32,290 bases of DNA from a bacterium. Its GTDB lineage: Bacteria > Patescibacteriota > Microgenomatia > UBA8517. Shown in pieces: positions 1 to 8,727 of the stretch (within the stretch, counting starts at the first letter, position 1; each line of letters starts with the position of its first letter). The notes under the pieces were generated by a model. It had not been told where the DNA came from, searched no databases, and was given only the letters and a program-made list of their open reading frames with translations. Location of the stretch: contig JAKAJP010000030.1 in NCBI GenBank assembly GCA_021824915.1, positions 1-32,290 on the forward strand, in the 5' to 3' direction. The position numbers and the translations under genes are program-made.

Positions 1-474
1 AGGTATTTGGTTCCCAGCGCACAGTCCCGGGAGACATTGAATTTTAAGTGCGATGCATTGGCGGGCGCGCAAAACGCATTAAACAAACTTAAGTTACAGG
101 TCTCAAGTCTTAAATCTCAAAACGACAGGACGGTATTATCGGAAGAGAAAAATGAGAAAATTGAAGAATATAGAAAGCAATTTGTGGATGCTTTAGGCGA
201 CGATCTAAATAGCCCTAAAGCTATAGCGATTCTTTGGGAGATGTTGAAAAGCAACATTCCAAGTGGAGATAAATATGATTTGGCGTTGAGTTTTGACGAG
301 GTTTTGGGATTAAAGTTGTCGGAAGGGTTAAAAGAAGTTGAAATACCGGATGAAATAAGAAGATTGATGGAAGAGAGGGAGGAGTTGAGAAAGCGAAAGA
401 AATTTGAAGAATCCGATAAAATCAGAAAGCAAATTGAAGAAGCTGGTTTCAAGGTGAAAGATACGTTGCTTTAA
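1..474 (+). CDS. cysS: Cysteinyl-tRNA synthetase, C-terminal part (truncated by window start)
   Basis: Translation ...LNFKCDALAGAQNALNKLK...VDALGDDLNSPKAIAILWEM... matches the CysRS DALR/C-terminal region; frame is open to the window edge; stop TAA at 472-474. Confidence 0.85.
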   Translation, partial: RYLVPSAQSRETLNFKCDALAGAQNALNKLKLQVSSLKSQNDRTVLSEEKNEKIEEYRKQFVDALGDDLNSPKAIAILWEMLKSNIPSGDKYDLALSFDEVLGLKLSEGLKEVEIPDEIRRLMEEREELRKRKKFEESDKIRKQIEEAGFKVKDTLL

Positions 475-486
475 GTTTACTGCCCG

Positions 487-1113
487 ATGCAAAAGATTTT
501 TCTGCCGATTTTATTAATTTCGATTTTTGTCGCCGGTTTTATTGTTGCTAAAAGCACTTTAGCCAGGATTTACAAAGATATTGCACTTCAAAAACAAAAA
601 GTCAGTGCGGTAGTTGAGGAAAAGACCGGTTGTGATGCAGATTGCCAAAAAATAGTCGCTGACGAGGTTGGGAGAGCTATTGCCACACTTTCGGCTACGA
701 CTCGTCAAGTGATAATTAATCAGGCAACTGGTAGTACGACAAAACCACAGGTTTCGTACGTGCCGCTTGACGGATCATATTCAACTACAAATACGGATTG
801 GACCGATGCGAAGGGAATTGAAGTCTCTTTTGATATCGCACGCGACTATTCTCCCGGCGCGAAAGTTGCATGGGAAGCCTCTCTTCGAGTTGCGAATGCA
901 AACGGAACCGCATATGCCAGACTTTTTGATATTACTCACGGAATTGCAGTTGATGGAAGCGAAGTCTCGGTGACGAATAGTGCTGATTATCAGAGGGTTT
1001 CTTCTGGAAATCTAAACCTCTGGTCTGGCAGAAACGTATATAGAGTTCAAATAAAGTCTCTTAATTCTTTTAACGTTGATTATTCCGGAGGAAAAATTAG
1101 GATTAGCTATTGA
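487..1113 (+). CDS. Hypothetical secreted/membrane-anchored protein with N-terminal hydrophobic segment
   Basis: Complete 208-aa ORF; N-terminus MQKIFLPILLISIFVAGFIVA is signal/TM-like; no family recognised. Confidence 0.6.
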   Translation: MQKIFLPILLISIFVAGFIVAKSTLARIYKDIALQKQKVSAVVEEKTGCDADCQKIVADEVGRAIATLSATTRQVIINQATGSTTKPQVSYVPLDGSYSTTNTDWTDAKGIEVSFDIARDYSPGAKVAWEASLRVANANGTAYARLFDITHGIAVDGSEVSVTNSADYQRVSSGNLNLWSGRNVYRVQIKSLNSFNVDYSGGKIRISY

Positions 1114-1156
1114 AGACGCACTTGAGATTTATCTCGTGGGCGTTATATCATGAAGT

Positions 1157-1801
1157 ATGCCAGAGTCAAATTCACCTCAACAAAATACCGGAAATGCTTT
1201 TGAGATAGTGACACCTTCAAAATCAAAGAAGGTCAATATGAAAAGTATCATCATCATTGCCGCAGTCTTTCTTTTTTTGGGAATCGCCGTTTTTCTTGGG
1301 GTGTATTTAGTCCAGCAGCAGCAGAACATTCAGGAGAAAGCTGCGGTTACAACGTGTCCCGCTGCGGAGCAATGTCCTAATTCAAAAAACCCCAATTTAC
1401 TCCAGAGTTGTCACCCTGGAGAGAGTGATGGCTCAACAAGTGATAGACTTTGTAATACTGCCGGTAGGGTGGAGACCTGCGGACCTGCAACGACTAAATA
1501 TTGTTGTCCTGCCCCGGGTGCAGCTTGGACGACCGATATGTCTGTTTGTAATTCGTTGTCAGCTACGGCCACTCCAACGGCCACACCCACACCGACAGCC
1601 ACCGCAACAGCAACTCCGACAATTGAGCCCTTAGTTACACAAGCTCCTACCACAGGGAGTCCGACCCCAACCTCTACTGTTCAAGCGGCTTCAACCGCGA
1701 GTCCTGTTCCAATTCCGGTCACGGGAGTTGAATGGCCAACGGTTTTAGGTATTGGAGTGGGGGCGGTAACAATAATAGGTTCAATTCTTCTGGCGCTCTA
1801 G
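1157..1801 (+). CDS. Hypothetical surface protein: N-terminal TM, Cys-rich region, Thr/Pro-rich stalk, IPVTG motif plus C-terminal TM
   Basis: 214-aa ORF; TM near N-terminus (IIIIAAVFLFLGIAVFLGVYLV), ATPTATPTPTATATATPT stalk, C-terminal PIPVTGVEWPTVLGIGVGAVTIIGSILLAL. Confidence 0.6.
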   Translation: MPESNSPQQNTGNAFEIVTPSKSKKVNMKSIIIIAAVFLFLGIAVFLGVYLVQQQQNIQEKAAVTTCPAAEQCPNSKNPNLLQSCHPGESDGSTSDRLCNTAGRVETCGPATTKYCCPAPGAAWTTDMSVCNSLSATATPTATPTPTATATATPTIEPLVTQAPTTGSPTPTSTVQAASTASPVPIPVTGVEWPTVLGIGVGAVTIIGSILLAL

Positions 1802-1858
1802 TGCAAATTTAGCATACCTTACTTGGCGCCAACCTCCCAACCTTTAGATCGTGAGTGT

Positions 1859-2176
1859 TTACAGGAGTTTTTTCAGGCTGAATTTTTTGACCACAATTCC
1901 GATGTGGTCAATTAGGGGAAAGTGGCTTTTTACTTCTTCCTGGAATTTTTCGGCCAAGCCTCCGCTGTATTTACCAAATCCGGATTTTTCGGATTGTTTA
2001 CAGAGTTTATCTTCCCATTCGTGAATAATTTTCAATATTGTTTCACCTTCCTGATTAAATTTTTCTTGGTATTTATCCTCATTTGTTGAATATTCAAAGT
2101 GGGCTTGTGTAAATCTGTCGAAAGCGTCTTTATTTTCCTCAACCATTCGGTTGTAATATTCCCGATACTTTGTCAT
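1859..2176 (-). CDS. Hypothetical protein (105 aa), overlaps the ABC permease by 4 nt
   Basis: ORF translationally coupled to the permease upstream on the minus strand. Confidence 0.5.
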   Translation of the reverse strand: MTKYREYYNRMVEENKDAFDRFTQAHFEYSTNEDKYQEKFNQEGETILKIIHEWEDKLCKQSEKSGFGKYSGGLAEKFQEEVKSHFPLIDHIGIVVKKFSLKKLL

Positions 2177-2919
2177 ATTTGTATTTTTGAGAAAAGATAA
2201 CTGCCGATGAGAAGAAATACGAATGTAATTACTGAAAGCACAAGCAGATCGAATCCTGTCCCAAATTGAGCAGCTCCTCCCAAAACTCCGCGCAGTCCGT
2301 CAATTCCATAAGTCATGGGGTCGATTTTTGTTGCAATTTCCATCGCTTTTGGTAGACCCTGGATGGGGTAGAGACTTCCTGATAAAAAGAAAATTGGCAT
2401 AACCAGAAAATTCATAATGAGTTGAAATCCCTGCATATCTTCCAGCATAGAAGCGATGGCCGTTCCCAGAGCTGTAAAAAGGAGGGCGATTATAAACATA
2501 AATAAGAGTGCCAGAGGAATGTGATAATAAGTTGTAAATCTGAAACCTACGAATGTGGAAAGAATTAAAACAACAATGCCCTGAAAAGTTGCAACCGTTG
2601 CGCCCCCTAAAGTCCGCCCCAACATAATTGAAAATCTTGAGACCGGAGCAACCATTGTTTCTTTTAAGAAACCGAATTGTCTGTCCCAAATGATTTCAAT
2701 TCCGGCAAAAATCGCAGTGAAGAGAATACTCATTGCAACAATTCCGGGAGCTAAAAATTGGATATAATTTCCTTGACCCGCTCTGGCAAAAACGCCGCCA
2801 AAGCCATAGCCGAAAGCGATTAAATAAAGAAGTGGCTGACCCAAAGATCCGATTATCCGGCTACGGGAGCGGAAGTATTTAACGACCTGTCTTTTCCAAA
2901 GTATGTAAATTTGTTCCAT
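2173..2919 (-). CDS. ABC-2 type transporter permease
   Basis: 248-aa multi-TM protein (GFLKETMVAPVSRFSIMLGRTLGGATVATFQG, ABC-2 permease pattern), adjacent to an ATPase gene. Confidence 0.85.
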   Translation of the reverse strand: MEQIYILWKRQVVKYFRSRSRIIGSLGQPLLYLIAFGYGFGGVFARAGQGNYIQFLAPGIVAMSILFTAIFAGIEIIWDRQFGFLKETMVAPVSRFSIMLGRTLGGATVATFQGIVVLILSTFVGFRFTTYYHIPLALLFMFIIALLFTALGTAIASMLEDMQGFQLIMNFLVMPIFFLSGSLYPIQGLPKAMEIATKIDPMTYGIDGLRGVLGGAAQFGTGFDLLVLSVITFVFLLIGSYLFSKIQI

Positions 2920-3720
2920 TTAATGCCGGCCTCCCCAAACATGTCTTCGTTGTCTAAGCGCATCAAGAGCTCCGGCTTCTTCGTTTCTGATCTCGTGGCC
3001 CGTCAAATGTAGAAAAGCTTCTTCGAGGGAAGCGGATTTTGTCTTTTTCTTAAGTGCATTGGGTGTTCCCTCGGCAACAATGTTTCCGTGGTCAATAATT
3101 ACAATTCTGTCCGCGTTTTTTTCTGCTTCATCCATATAGTGTGTTGTAAAAAATACCGTCATTCCCTCCTTTTTGTTTATGTCTTTTAAGTAAGTCCACA
3201 TATGATTTCTGGTTTGGGGGTCAAGGCCTATCGTCGGCTCGTCCAAAAAGAGAATTTTTGGATGGTGCAGAAGGCCACGGGCAATTTCAAGTCTTCTTTT
3301 CATTCCGCCGGAAAATGTTTTAACAAGAGACTTGCTTCTGTCGGATAAATCAACAAATTTTAATAGATCTTCAATTCTCTTTTTTCTGGTATTTACGGGG
3401 ATTGAATATAAAACGGCATGCAGTTCCATGTTTTCCATTGCCGTCAGATCATCATCCAGTGACGGATCCTGAAACACTATTCCGAAACCGCGTCTTACCG
3501 CGTCCTGATCTTGAGAAGGATCTGCCCCATTAACTAATATTTTTCCCGAAGTTGGAGCTAAAAGAGTTGTCAGCATTTTTATTGTTGTTGATTTTCCGGC
3601 GCCGTTCGGACCGAGAAAAGCAAAAATTTCTCCCTTTTCGACACCAAAAGAAATATCATTAACTGCAGTAAACCCATTAAATTTTTTGGTCAGACTTTTA
3701 ACCTTTATTATTTTAGCCAT
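2920..3720 (-). CDS. ABC transporter ATP-binding protein (DrrA/daunorubicin-resistance type)
   Basis: Walker A GPNGAGKST, signature FSGGMKRRLEIARGL, Walker B ILFLDEPTIGLD. Start chosen at MAKIIKVKSLTKKF (ATG at 3720), not the longer ORF to 3768. Confidence 0.92.
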   Translation of the reverse strand: MAKIIKVKSLTKKFNGFTAVNDISFGVEKGEIFAFLGPNGAGKSTTIKMLTTLLAPTSGKILVNGADPSQDQDAVRRGFGIVFQDPSLDDDLTAMENMELHAVLYSIPVNTRKKRIEDLLKFVDLSDRSKSLVKTFSGGMKRRLEIARGLLHHPKILFLDEPTIGLDPQTRNHMWTYLKDINKKEGMTVFFTTHYMDEAEKNADRIVIIDHGNIVAEGTPNALKKKTKSASLEEAFLHLTGHEIRNEEAGALDALRQRRHVWGGRH

Positions 3721-3780
3721 CTGATGATCATATATTATCGTTGTGCTGGAATTCAAGCAATAAATCACTGATAATTAATT

Positions 3781-5799
3781 ATGGCTACCACAGATAGTCT
3801 TCCTGAGGTTGGGGATAGAGTGGACATTAAGAACTTGCTCCCTGTTTCTAATCCCGAAAATCGACTTTATGGCACAGCTATGGAAATCTGTGATTATACA
3901 GGGATTAAGCTTTCTGAAATTCCAGGTATTCCTCTAGAGCACAGAGTCAGATCGTCAATGTTGGCTTTAGGAAATCAGGGAATAAGAATGATCGATGGTA
4001 AGCCCGTTTCATTTATTTACATAAGTACATCCGTTAAGGAAGATGATTCGTTTGGCAAGTCTGTATTGGTGGAGGAAACCTTTCATCATATTCAGACCGT
4101 TATGAACAGTGCTTTACTTAAGGAGCGAGCAGAAGTTGAGACAGATAGAAGTTTTCAGTCTGACTATTCACAAAGTAGCGCTCTTTATGAAAATCTCAAA
4201 CAGTCTTCTGGTAAAGCAATGATTGAGTTTGCTTCGAAGACTGGAATCGATTCCAGTCTGCACCCCCAAACTGAAGCCGAAAAAGAGTTGGTGTTAAAGA
4301 GAAGAATAGAAAGACTTTCGCCGGAACAGGCGGCAAGACTTTATACCGCTCTTGACCAGATGGGCGTCGCCAGCGATGGTGAGAATGAACACAGACGATT
4401 TGTTGATAACGCAAAAGAGTATAGAAAAATCGAAAAGCGAATAGACGAGCTCAGAGAGGAGGAAAAAAATTTAGAATCATCGGATGACAGCATCAAATTA
4501 AGGGATATAAGAGAAAGAATACGGAGCTTACGTGAAGGTTTTGACGGCCTTGGAACCTTATCGAGTTTGATATCGTACCAACTTGAGCAGCGCATTGCGA
4601 GAGTGCCTGACGGACCAGAAAGAAGTTCGATTTTGGAAAAGGCCCTTGCAAAATCGTTCGTTGATCTGGATACACTTGGTGCGCAATCAATGTTGTATGA
4701 GGAGAGAATTAAAAACCTCACACCAGATCAAATCCGTAAAGCACTAGAAGATTATTTGGCGAGTAGACCGGATCTTGATTCACTTATTTTCTTGAATAGA
4801 GATTTGACCATAGAAGACAATGAAGAGCATTTGAAGGTTTTAAGGATATTGGAGAGTGGTGATCCGGAGTCTATGGAATATGAAAATTTGAGGCAAAGCT
4901 TCCAGAAAAGAATTGAGAATCAATTGCAGGTAGCCGGTGTTGACGACTTGGCTAAGTTTTACACCGAAAGTTTAATTTATTTAATGCGGGGTGTTGAAAA
5001 GTCCTTGGCCGCGAATGCTCTTGTTGAGGAAAATTTAATATTTTTGTTTGACGATTTACCCATGGACGATGAGACAAGAAAGAGGTTTGTTGGAAATTCT
5101 GAATTTATGCGCCAGCTTAGAGATTTTGTGTTGAAATCCGTCAAAAGCGGAGAACTTTCTCCGTTTGGTTCGGAAGGACTGGATGTTGGGCTATTCTCAT
5201 CCAGTAGAAAGGAAGCTGGGACCGTTCTCAAAAAGTCATTAAAACGACCGACGGATGATATTAATGCCACTGCCTTTTTGGCGGATATGAAATCGGCAAC
5301 TGAATATACAAGATCGAACATTAGTGGTGATCAATTTGATTTTATAGAGGCTGGTTCTGAGAGGAATATTGAAGTTAAATTAAAAGAGACGTTTCCGGAT
5401 AGAAGTATTGCTGATTTGCCTTCTGGAACAGAATTTAGAGATGCCCAACTGGCGGCGTACCAAGAGTCTGTTGAAATTGTGAGAAAATCTAGGAAAGAAA
5501 GTGAGCATAAACACTCGACAGACATCCTTATCGAACCAATAGCAAAAGTTATAAGTCAAAAGTTATCCGGGGGTACACGCAATGATATTGTCTTTCCCGA
5601 AACCATGATGGGTGGCTACACGATAATTCTTAGAACTCAAGAACTTAAAGAGTGGGTCGACAAGCTTTGGACTTATGTTGATAAAGTGCATGAATATAAG
5701 AACAGTGGTGGTGACGCCTCTTTGAGGGAATTTATACATGCCACCAGTTTGGATCAGCAGAGAGCGGTAGTCGAAAAATTTATAAAGGTGATAAAATAG
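3781..5799 (+). CDS. Hypothetical 672-aa protein, originally directly upstream of ychF
   Basis: Long complete ORF ending 4 nt before the stranded ychF start codon at 5804; contains EETFHH segment; family not recognised. Confidence 0.65.
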   Translation: MATTDSLPEVGDRVDIKNLLPVSNPENRLYGTAMEICDYTGIKLSEIPGIPLEHRVRSSMLALGNQGIRMIDGKPVSFIYISTSVKEDDSFGKSVLVEETFHHIQTVMNSALLKERAEVETDRSFQSDYSQSSALYENLKQSSGKAMIEFASKTGIDSSLHPQTEAEKELVLKRRIERLSPEQAARLYTALDQMGVASDGENEHRRFVDNAKEYRKIEKRIDELREEEKNLESSDDSIKLRDIRERIRSLREGFDGLGTLSSLISYQLEQRIARVPDGPERSSILEKALAKSFVDLDTLGAQSMLYEERIKNLTPDQIRKALEDYLASRPDLDSLIFLNRDLTIEDNEEHLKVLRILESGDPESMEYENLRQSFQKRIENQLQVAGVDDLAKFYTESLIYLMRGVEKSLAANALVEENLIFLFDDLPMDDETRKRFVGNSEFMRQLRDFVLKSVKSGELSPFGSEGLDVGLFSSSRKEAGTVLKKSLKRPTDDINATAFLADMKSATEYTRSNISGDQFDFIEAGSERNIEVKLKETFPDRSIADLPSGTEFRDAQLAAYQESVEIVRKSRKESEHKHSTDILIEPIAKVISQKLSGGTRNDIVFPETMMGGYTIILRTQELKEWVDKLWTYVDKVHEYKNSGGDASLREFIHATSLDQQRAVVEKFIKVIK

Positions 5800-5803
5800 C
5801 CTC

Positions 5804-5823
5804 ATGAGCCTTTCTGTTGGAAT
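5804..5823 (+). pseudogene. ychF: Stranded 5' end of native ychF (MSLSVGI), separated from its body by the mobile element
   Basis: ATGAGCCTTTCTGTTGGAAT encodes MSLSVG(I); joined to 23465 onward (TGTAGGGCTACCGAATGTGGGGAAG) it gives MSLSVGIVGLPNVGK, the conserved YchF N-terminus. Confidence 0.85.
5819..5823. repeat. Left attachment junction core GGAAT
   Basis: TGTTGGAATAGT (5815-5826) aligns with TGTCGGAATTGT (23456-23467). Confidence 0.75.
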
Positions 5824-5952
5824 AGTCAGAGCGGGAATCAACTTTTTCCATTCGAGCTTGTGATACCGTTACCCCCACCAAGAATAGCTAGACTAATAGT
5901 TCAACGGGACAAGTGGGGAAGAATTGTACATTCAGAAGCTCCATTGTTTTGA
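5824..5952 (+). pseudogene. Severed 3' end of the serine recombinase gene (42 codons + stop)
   Basis: In frame with recombinase codon 526 (AAT, 23462-23464) when element ends are joined: SQSGNQLFPFELVIPLPPPRIARLIVQRDKWGRIVHSEAPLF followed by TGA at 5950-5952. Confidence 0.75.
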
Positions 5953-6009
5953 GTTAATTTAGGGAAAATATTCTTTTTCTATTCCAGACCGCCTCTTGCG
6001 GTGTTAAAA

Positions 6010-6037
6010 TTGCAATATAAAATTATTAAAATATAGA
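6010..6037 (+). promoter_or_regulatory. Putative sigma70-type promoter for the metabolic cassette (TTGCAA-N16-TATAGA)
   Basis: TTGCAA at 6010-6015, 16-bp AT-rich spacer, TATAGA at 6032-6037, about 60 bp before the ATG at 6099. Confidence 0.35.
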
Positions 6038-6098
6038 CAATGGTTTTATGAGTAAAAATATGAACTGGTTAAATTAATAGCCTTTTTGATCTAAGAAA

Positions 6099-7031
6099 AT
6101 GGAACAAAGGAATTTAGAAGTTGGTGGTAGAGAGTGGGCGTATATAAAAGATAGAGTGCTTGGGAGAGGGAAAATTTACCGTAGTTTAGATGGCACTCAA
6201 TATATGCATACTGGGAGTGTTGCGGAGGTCGGCAATGAAGCGAATTTTATTGAGCAGCTTCATGGTCTTAATTTTCCGGTGCCAAGGATACTTAGTAAGG
6301 GAGAAATCGGAGGAATTAACTACTACATTGAGGAATCAGTTGGGGACATGAGTTTCGGTGAAAAATTTCGCCATGAATACACCTTGCATCAAAAAGTGAC
6401 TGGAGAGACGTTTGAAGGATTTTGCAATATAGCGTGTCAATTCCTGGAAGCGCAATTGAATAATCCAACAGACAGAAGGAGTGAAATAAGGGAAGGGGTA
6501 CATCTATCTAACGTTTTGCAAGAAAATCCAGATCTTAGAGACAAAATTTTCCCATGCATTAGTATGATAGAAACAAATTTGCAACAAATTCCACTCGTAT
6601 TGACCCATGGAGATTTTTCCCCAAGAAATACTTTTACTAAAGGAGTTATTGATTTTGAGCATAGGTTCATTGCTCCCGTCGGTTATGATGTTCTTACGGG
6701 TATAACAATTCAGCGCTTTTGGGATTTTAAGGATAGTGATGGAGAGACTCAGCTTGATTTTGACGTCGAGTCAGGTCAAGTTGCGGATTATTTTAGAAAA
6801 TTAGACAATATCGCTGAGCATTATAAAATAGGGCAATTATCGAGGTTTGCGGATGATTTCGTTGTACTTAAGGCTATTTGGTCTCTTGCTTACGAAAAGC
6901 AATTTGCTAGTCAAACAGGAAACAATTTAAAAAGAAACTTTCGTAAGGCTGTTTTGGTTTATTGTATGGATCAATATATGAATGGCAGACCAGTAGACAC
7001 TAGTAGTTTTAAAAAGTTTGGACAACAATAG
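6099..7031 (+). CDS. APH/choline-kinase-family phosphotransferase
   Basis: LVLTHGDFSPRNTFTKGVIDFEH matches the HGDxxxxN...DFE catalytic pattern of the aminoglycoside phosphotransferase-like fold. Confidence 0.75.
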   Translation: MEQRNLEVGGREWAYIKDRVLGRGKIYRSLDGTQYMHTGSVAEVGNEANFIEQLHGLNFPVPRILSKGEIGGINYYIEESVGDMSFGEKFRHEYTLHQKVTGETFEGFCNIACQFLEAQLNNPTDRRSEIREGVHLSNVLQENPDLRDKIFPCISMIETNLQQIPLVLTHGDFSPRNTFTKGVIDFEHRFIAPVGYDVLTGITIQRFWDFKDSDGETQLDFDVESGQVADYFRKLDNIAEHYKIGQLSRFADDFVVLKAIWSLAYEKQFASQTGNNLKRNFRKAVLVYCMDQYMNGRPVDTSSFKKFGQQ

Positions 7032-7057
7032 AGTAGCGTTGATATAGAATTGAAGTT

Positions 7058-8680
7058 ATGACTAAATTACCAAAGACGATTGAGAATTTATTTTATAATC
7101 CGGAGACGGATTCTGTAGACTCATTACTAAAAGATATTAAGGAGACTCATTTGCATATTTTAGAAAACACGGACTTGTCGAAAGGAACTCTTTCCTCAAA
7201 ACCCGAAGATTATGTGTATGTAATAAAGGATTTTAAAATTCCAAATAACGGAATAGGCCAAGGTTCGTTTGACTCAATTATACCCGCGCTTTTTCGTGGT
7301 GTATCCAGGTGGCACTCTCCTCGAACAATGTATAATGTCGCTCCGCCGCCAATATTACCAACAGTTGTTGGTAAAGTTTTCACTTCACTGTATAACCCAA
7401 ATTTAGCCTTAGACACCGCAGCAGGTAAAAGTCTTTTAACCGAACAGGAAGTAATAAAAGCGATTGCAGATTATATCGGTTGGGATCGAGAAAATGCTGG
7501 TGGAATTTTTACCTGGGGTGGAAAGGCAACAATAATGTATGGTATTAAATTAGGACTAAAAAATTGTTCACCAAATTCTTCTACGCAGGGTGCAAAAGAA
7601 GACGTTGTTGTTCTCTCGACGGTAGCTGGTCATCCATCTCATATACAGGATGCTAATTGGCTGGGTATCGGGACGGACAATGTGATTAGGTTGGAAGTTG
7701 ATAGGGATGGTAAAACGGATGTGAATCAAATGGAACAAGTAATTAAAAAAGTGACCAGAGAGGGTAAAAAAATTGCAGCCATTATTGTTTCAGGAGGAAC
7801 AACCAATAGTATGGTGGTGGATCCAATCGAAAAGGTTGTCGAGTTGAGAAATAGACTTGTAAATGAACTTTCCCTGAAGTATATACCTCATATTCATGTT
7901 GACGCCGTGGTTGCCTTCCCATGGATATTTTTTAAAGACTATAATTTTGGATTAAACAATCTTGATATTGAGGCAGAGGCACTGGAAAGAATATTGAAAA
8001 TAATAAAGGATCTGAAATGTATATATCTGGCTGATTCATTTGGCATAGACTTTCATAAAATGGGTTTTTGTCCTTATATATCAAGTGCCTTTCTCGTTAA
8101 GGACAAAACTCTATTAAGTGGAAAGGAAGACCTTCAAAATTGGCCATTTTTATATTCGATGGAGAATTCTAGAGCTGGTGACGGTCCAAACTCCGCTTTT
8201 ATTGCTTTAAGCGCTTTGGGTGTAAAGGGTTTTCAGGTTTTAATTGCACATTTGACTGAGATGGCGGTGCATTTACAGAATGAGATAGAAAAAACAGGAA
8301 ATTTTGAGATAATAAATAAAACAGGACTCGGAACTTCGGTTATGTTTATTCCACGTATTCCTAAAGGTTTAACTTTCCCAAATTTAGAAATAGAATCGAA
8401 GGTCAGAAATTTTTATACAGCAAGTTTTATCGAAGAAATGTCAAAATTAGGGAATCCTTATTATATTGATAAAATACCCGGCAACTCCACTGGATCCAGC
8501 CCTTTTCCGCTAACATCATTAAAAGCTTACATAATGTCGCCATTTTCAAGCAAAGAAAATAATCTTTCTTTTGTGGAATTTATTGTTGAATTAAAGCGAA
8601 AAATAGATATGAAATTCGATTTTCATAATACAAATATTAAGTCTTCGGATGTTGAATTTTTCCATCCCCTAAAAGGATAA
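7058..8680 (+). CDS. PLP-dependent group II decarboxylase-like enzyme
   Basis: GGIFTWGGKATIMYGIKLGL, HVDAVVAFPW (PLP-binding Asp region) and DSFGIDFHKMGFCPYISSAFLV (HK Schiff-base lysine context) resemble group II amino-acid decarboxylases. Confidence 0.75.
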   Translation: MTKLPKTIENLFYNPETDSVDSLLKDIKETHLHILENTDLSKGTLSSKPEDYVYVIKDFKIPNNGIGQGSFDSIIPALFRGVSRWHSPRTMYNVAPPPILPTVVGKVFTSLYNPNLALDTAAGKSLLTEQEVIKAIADYIGWDRENAGGIFTWGGKATIMYGIKLGLKNCSPNSSTQGAKEDVVVLSTVAGHPSHIQDANWLGIGTDNVIRLEVDRDGKTDVNQMEQVIKKVTREGKKIAAIIVSGGTTNSMVVDPIEKVVELRNRLVNELSLKYIPHIHVDAVVAFPWIFFKDYNFGLNNLDIEAEALERILKIIKDLKCIYLADSFGIDFHKMGFCPYISSAFLVKDKTLLSGKEDLQNWPFLYSMENSRAGDGPNSAFIALSALGVKGFQVLIAHLTEMAVHLQNEIEKTGNFEIINKTGLGTSVMFIPRIPKGLTFPNLEIESKVRNFYTASFIEEMSKLGNPYYIDKIPGNSTGSSPFPLTSLKAYIMSPFSSKENNLSFVEFIVELKRKIDMKFDFHNTNIKSSDVEFFHPLKG

Positions 8681-8727
8681 GGTTTGTTTTGCAAGCCTAT
8701 TGTGATAAAATCTCAGCCATAGAACCC

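Noticed and set aside
1561-1660. Tandem ACN-rich sequence as a DNA repeat or minisatellite
   Set aside because: Explained by the Thr/Pro/Ala stalk coding sequence; unit is not strictly periodic.
5910-5920. GTGGGGAAG shared between 5913-5921 and ychF (23480 region) as the attachment core
   Set aside because: Flanks do not align and it would not restore ychF; the GGAAT junction restores both the ychF and recombinase frames.
5988-6002. ACCGC-CTCTT-GCGGT hairpin as terminator at the left end of the element
   Set aside because: Only 5 bp, and no T run on either strand directly after it.
8689-8727. TTG start at 8689 for the PheRS-like CDS
   Set aside because: The ATG at 8728 is a better start; the extension MQAYCDKISAIEP has no supporting similarity.
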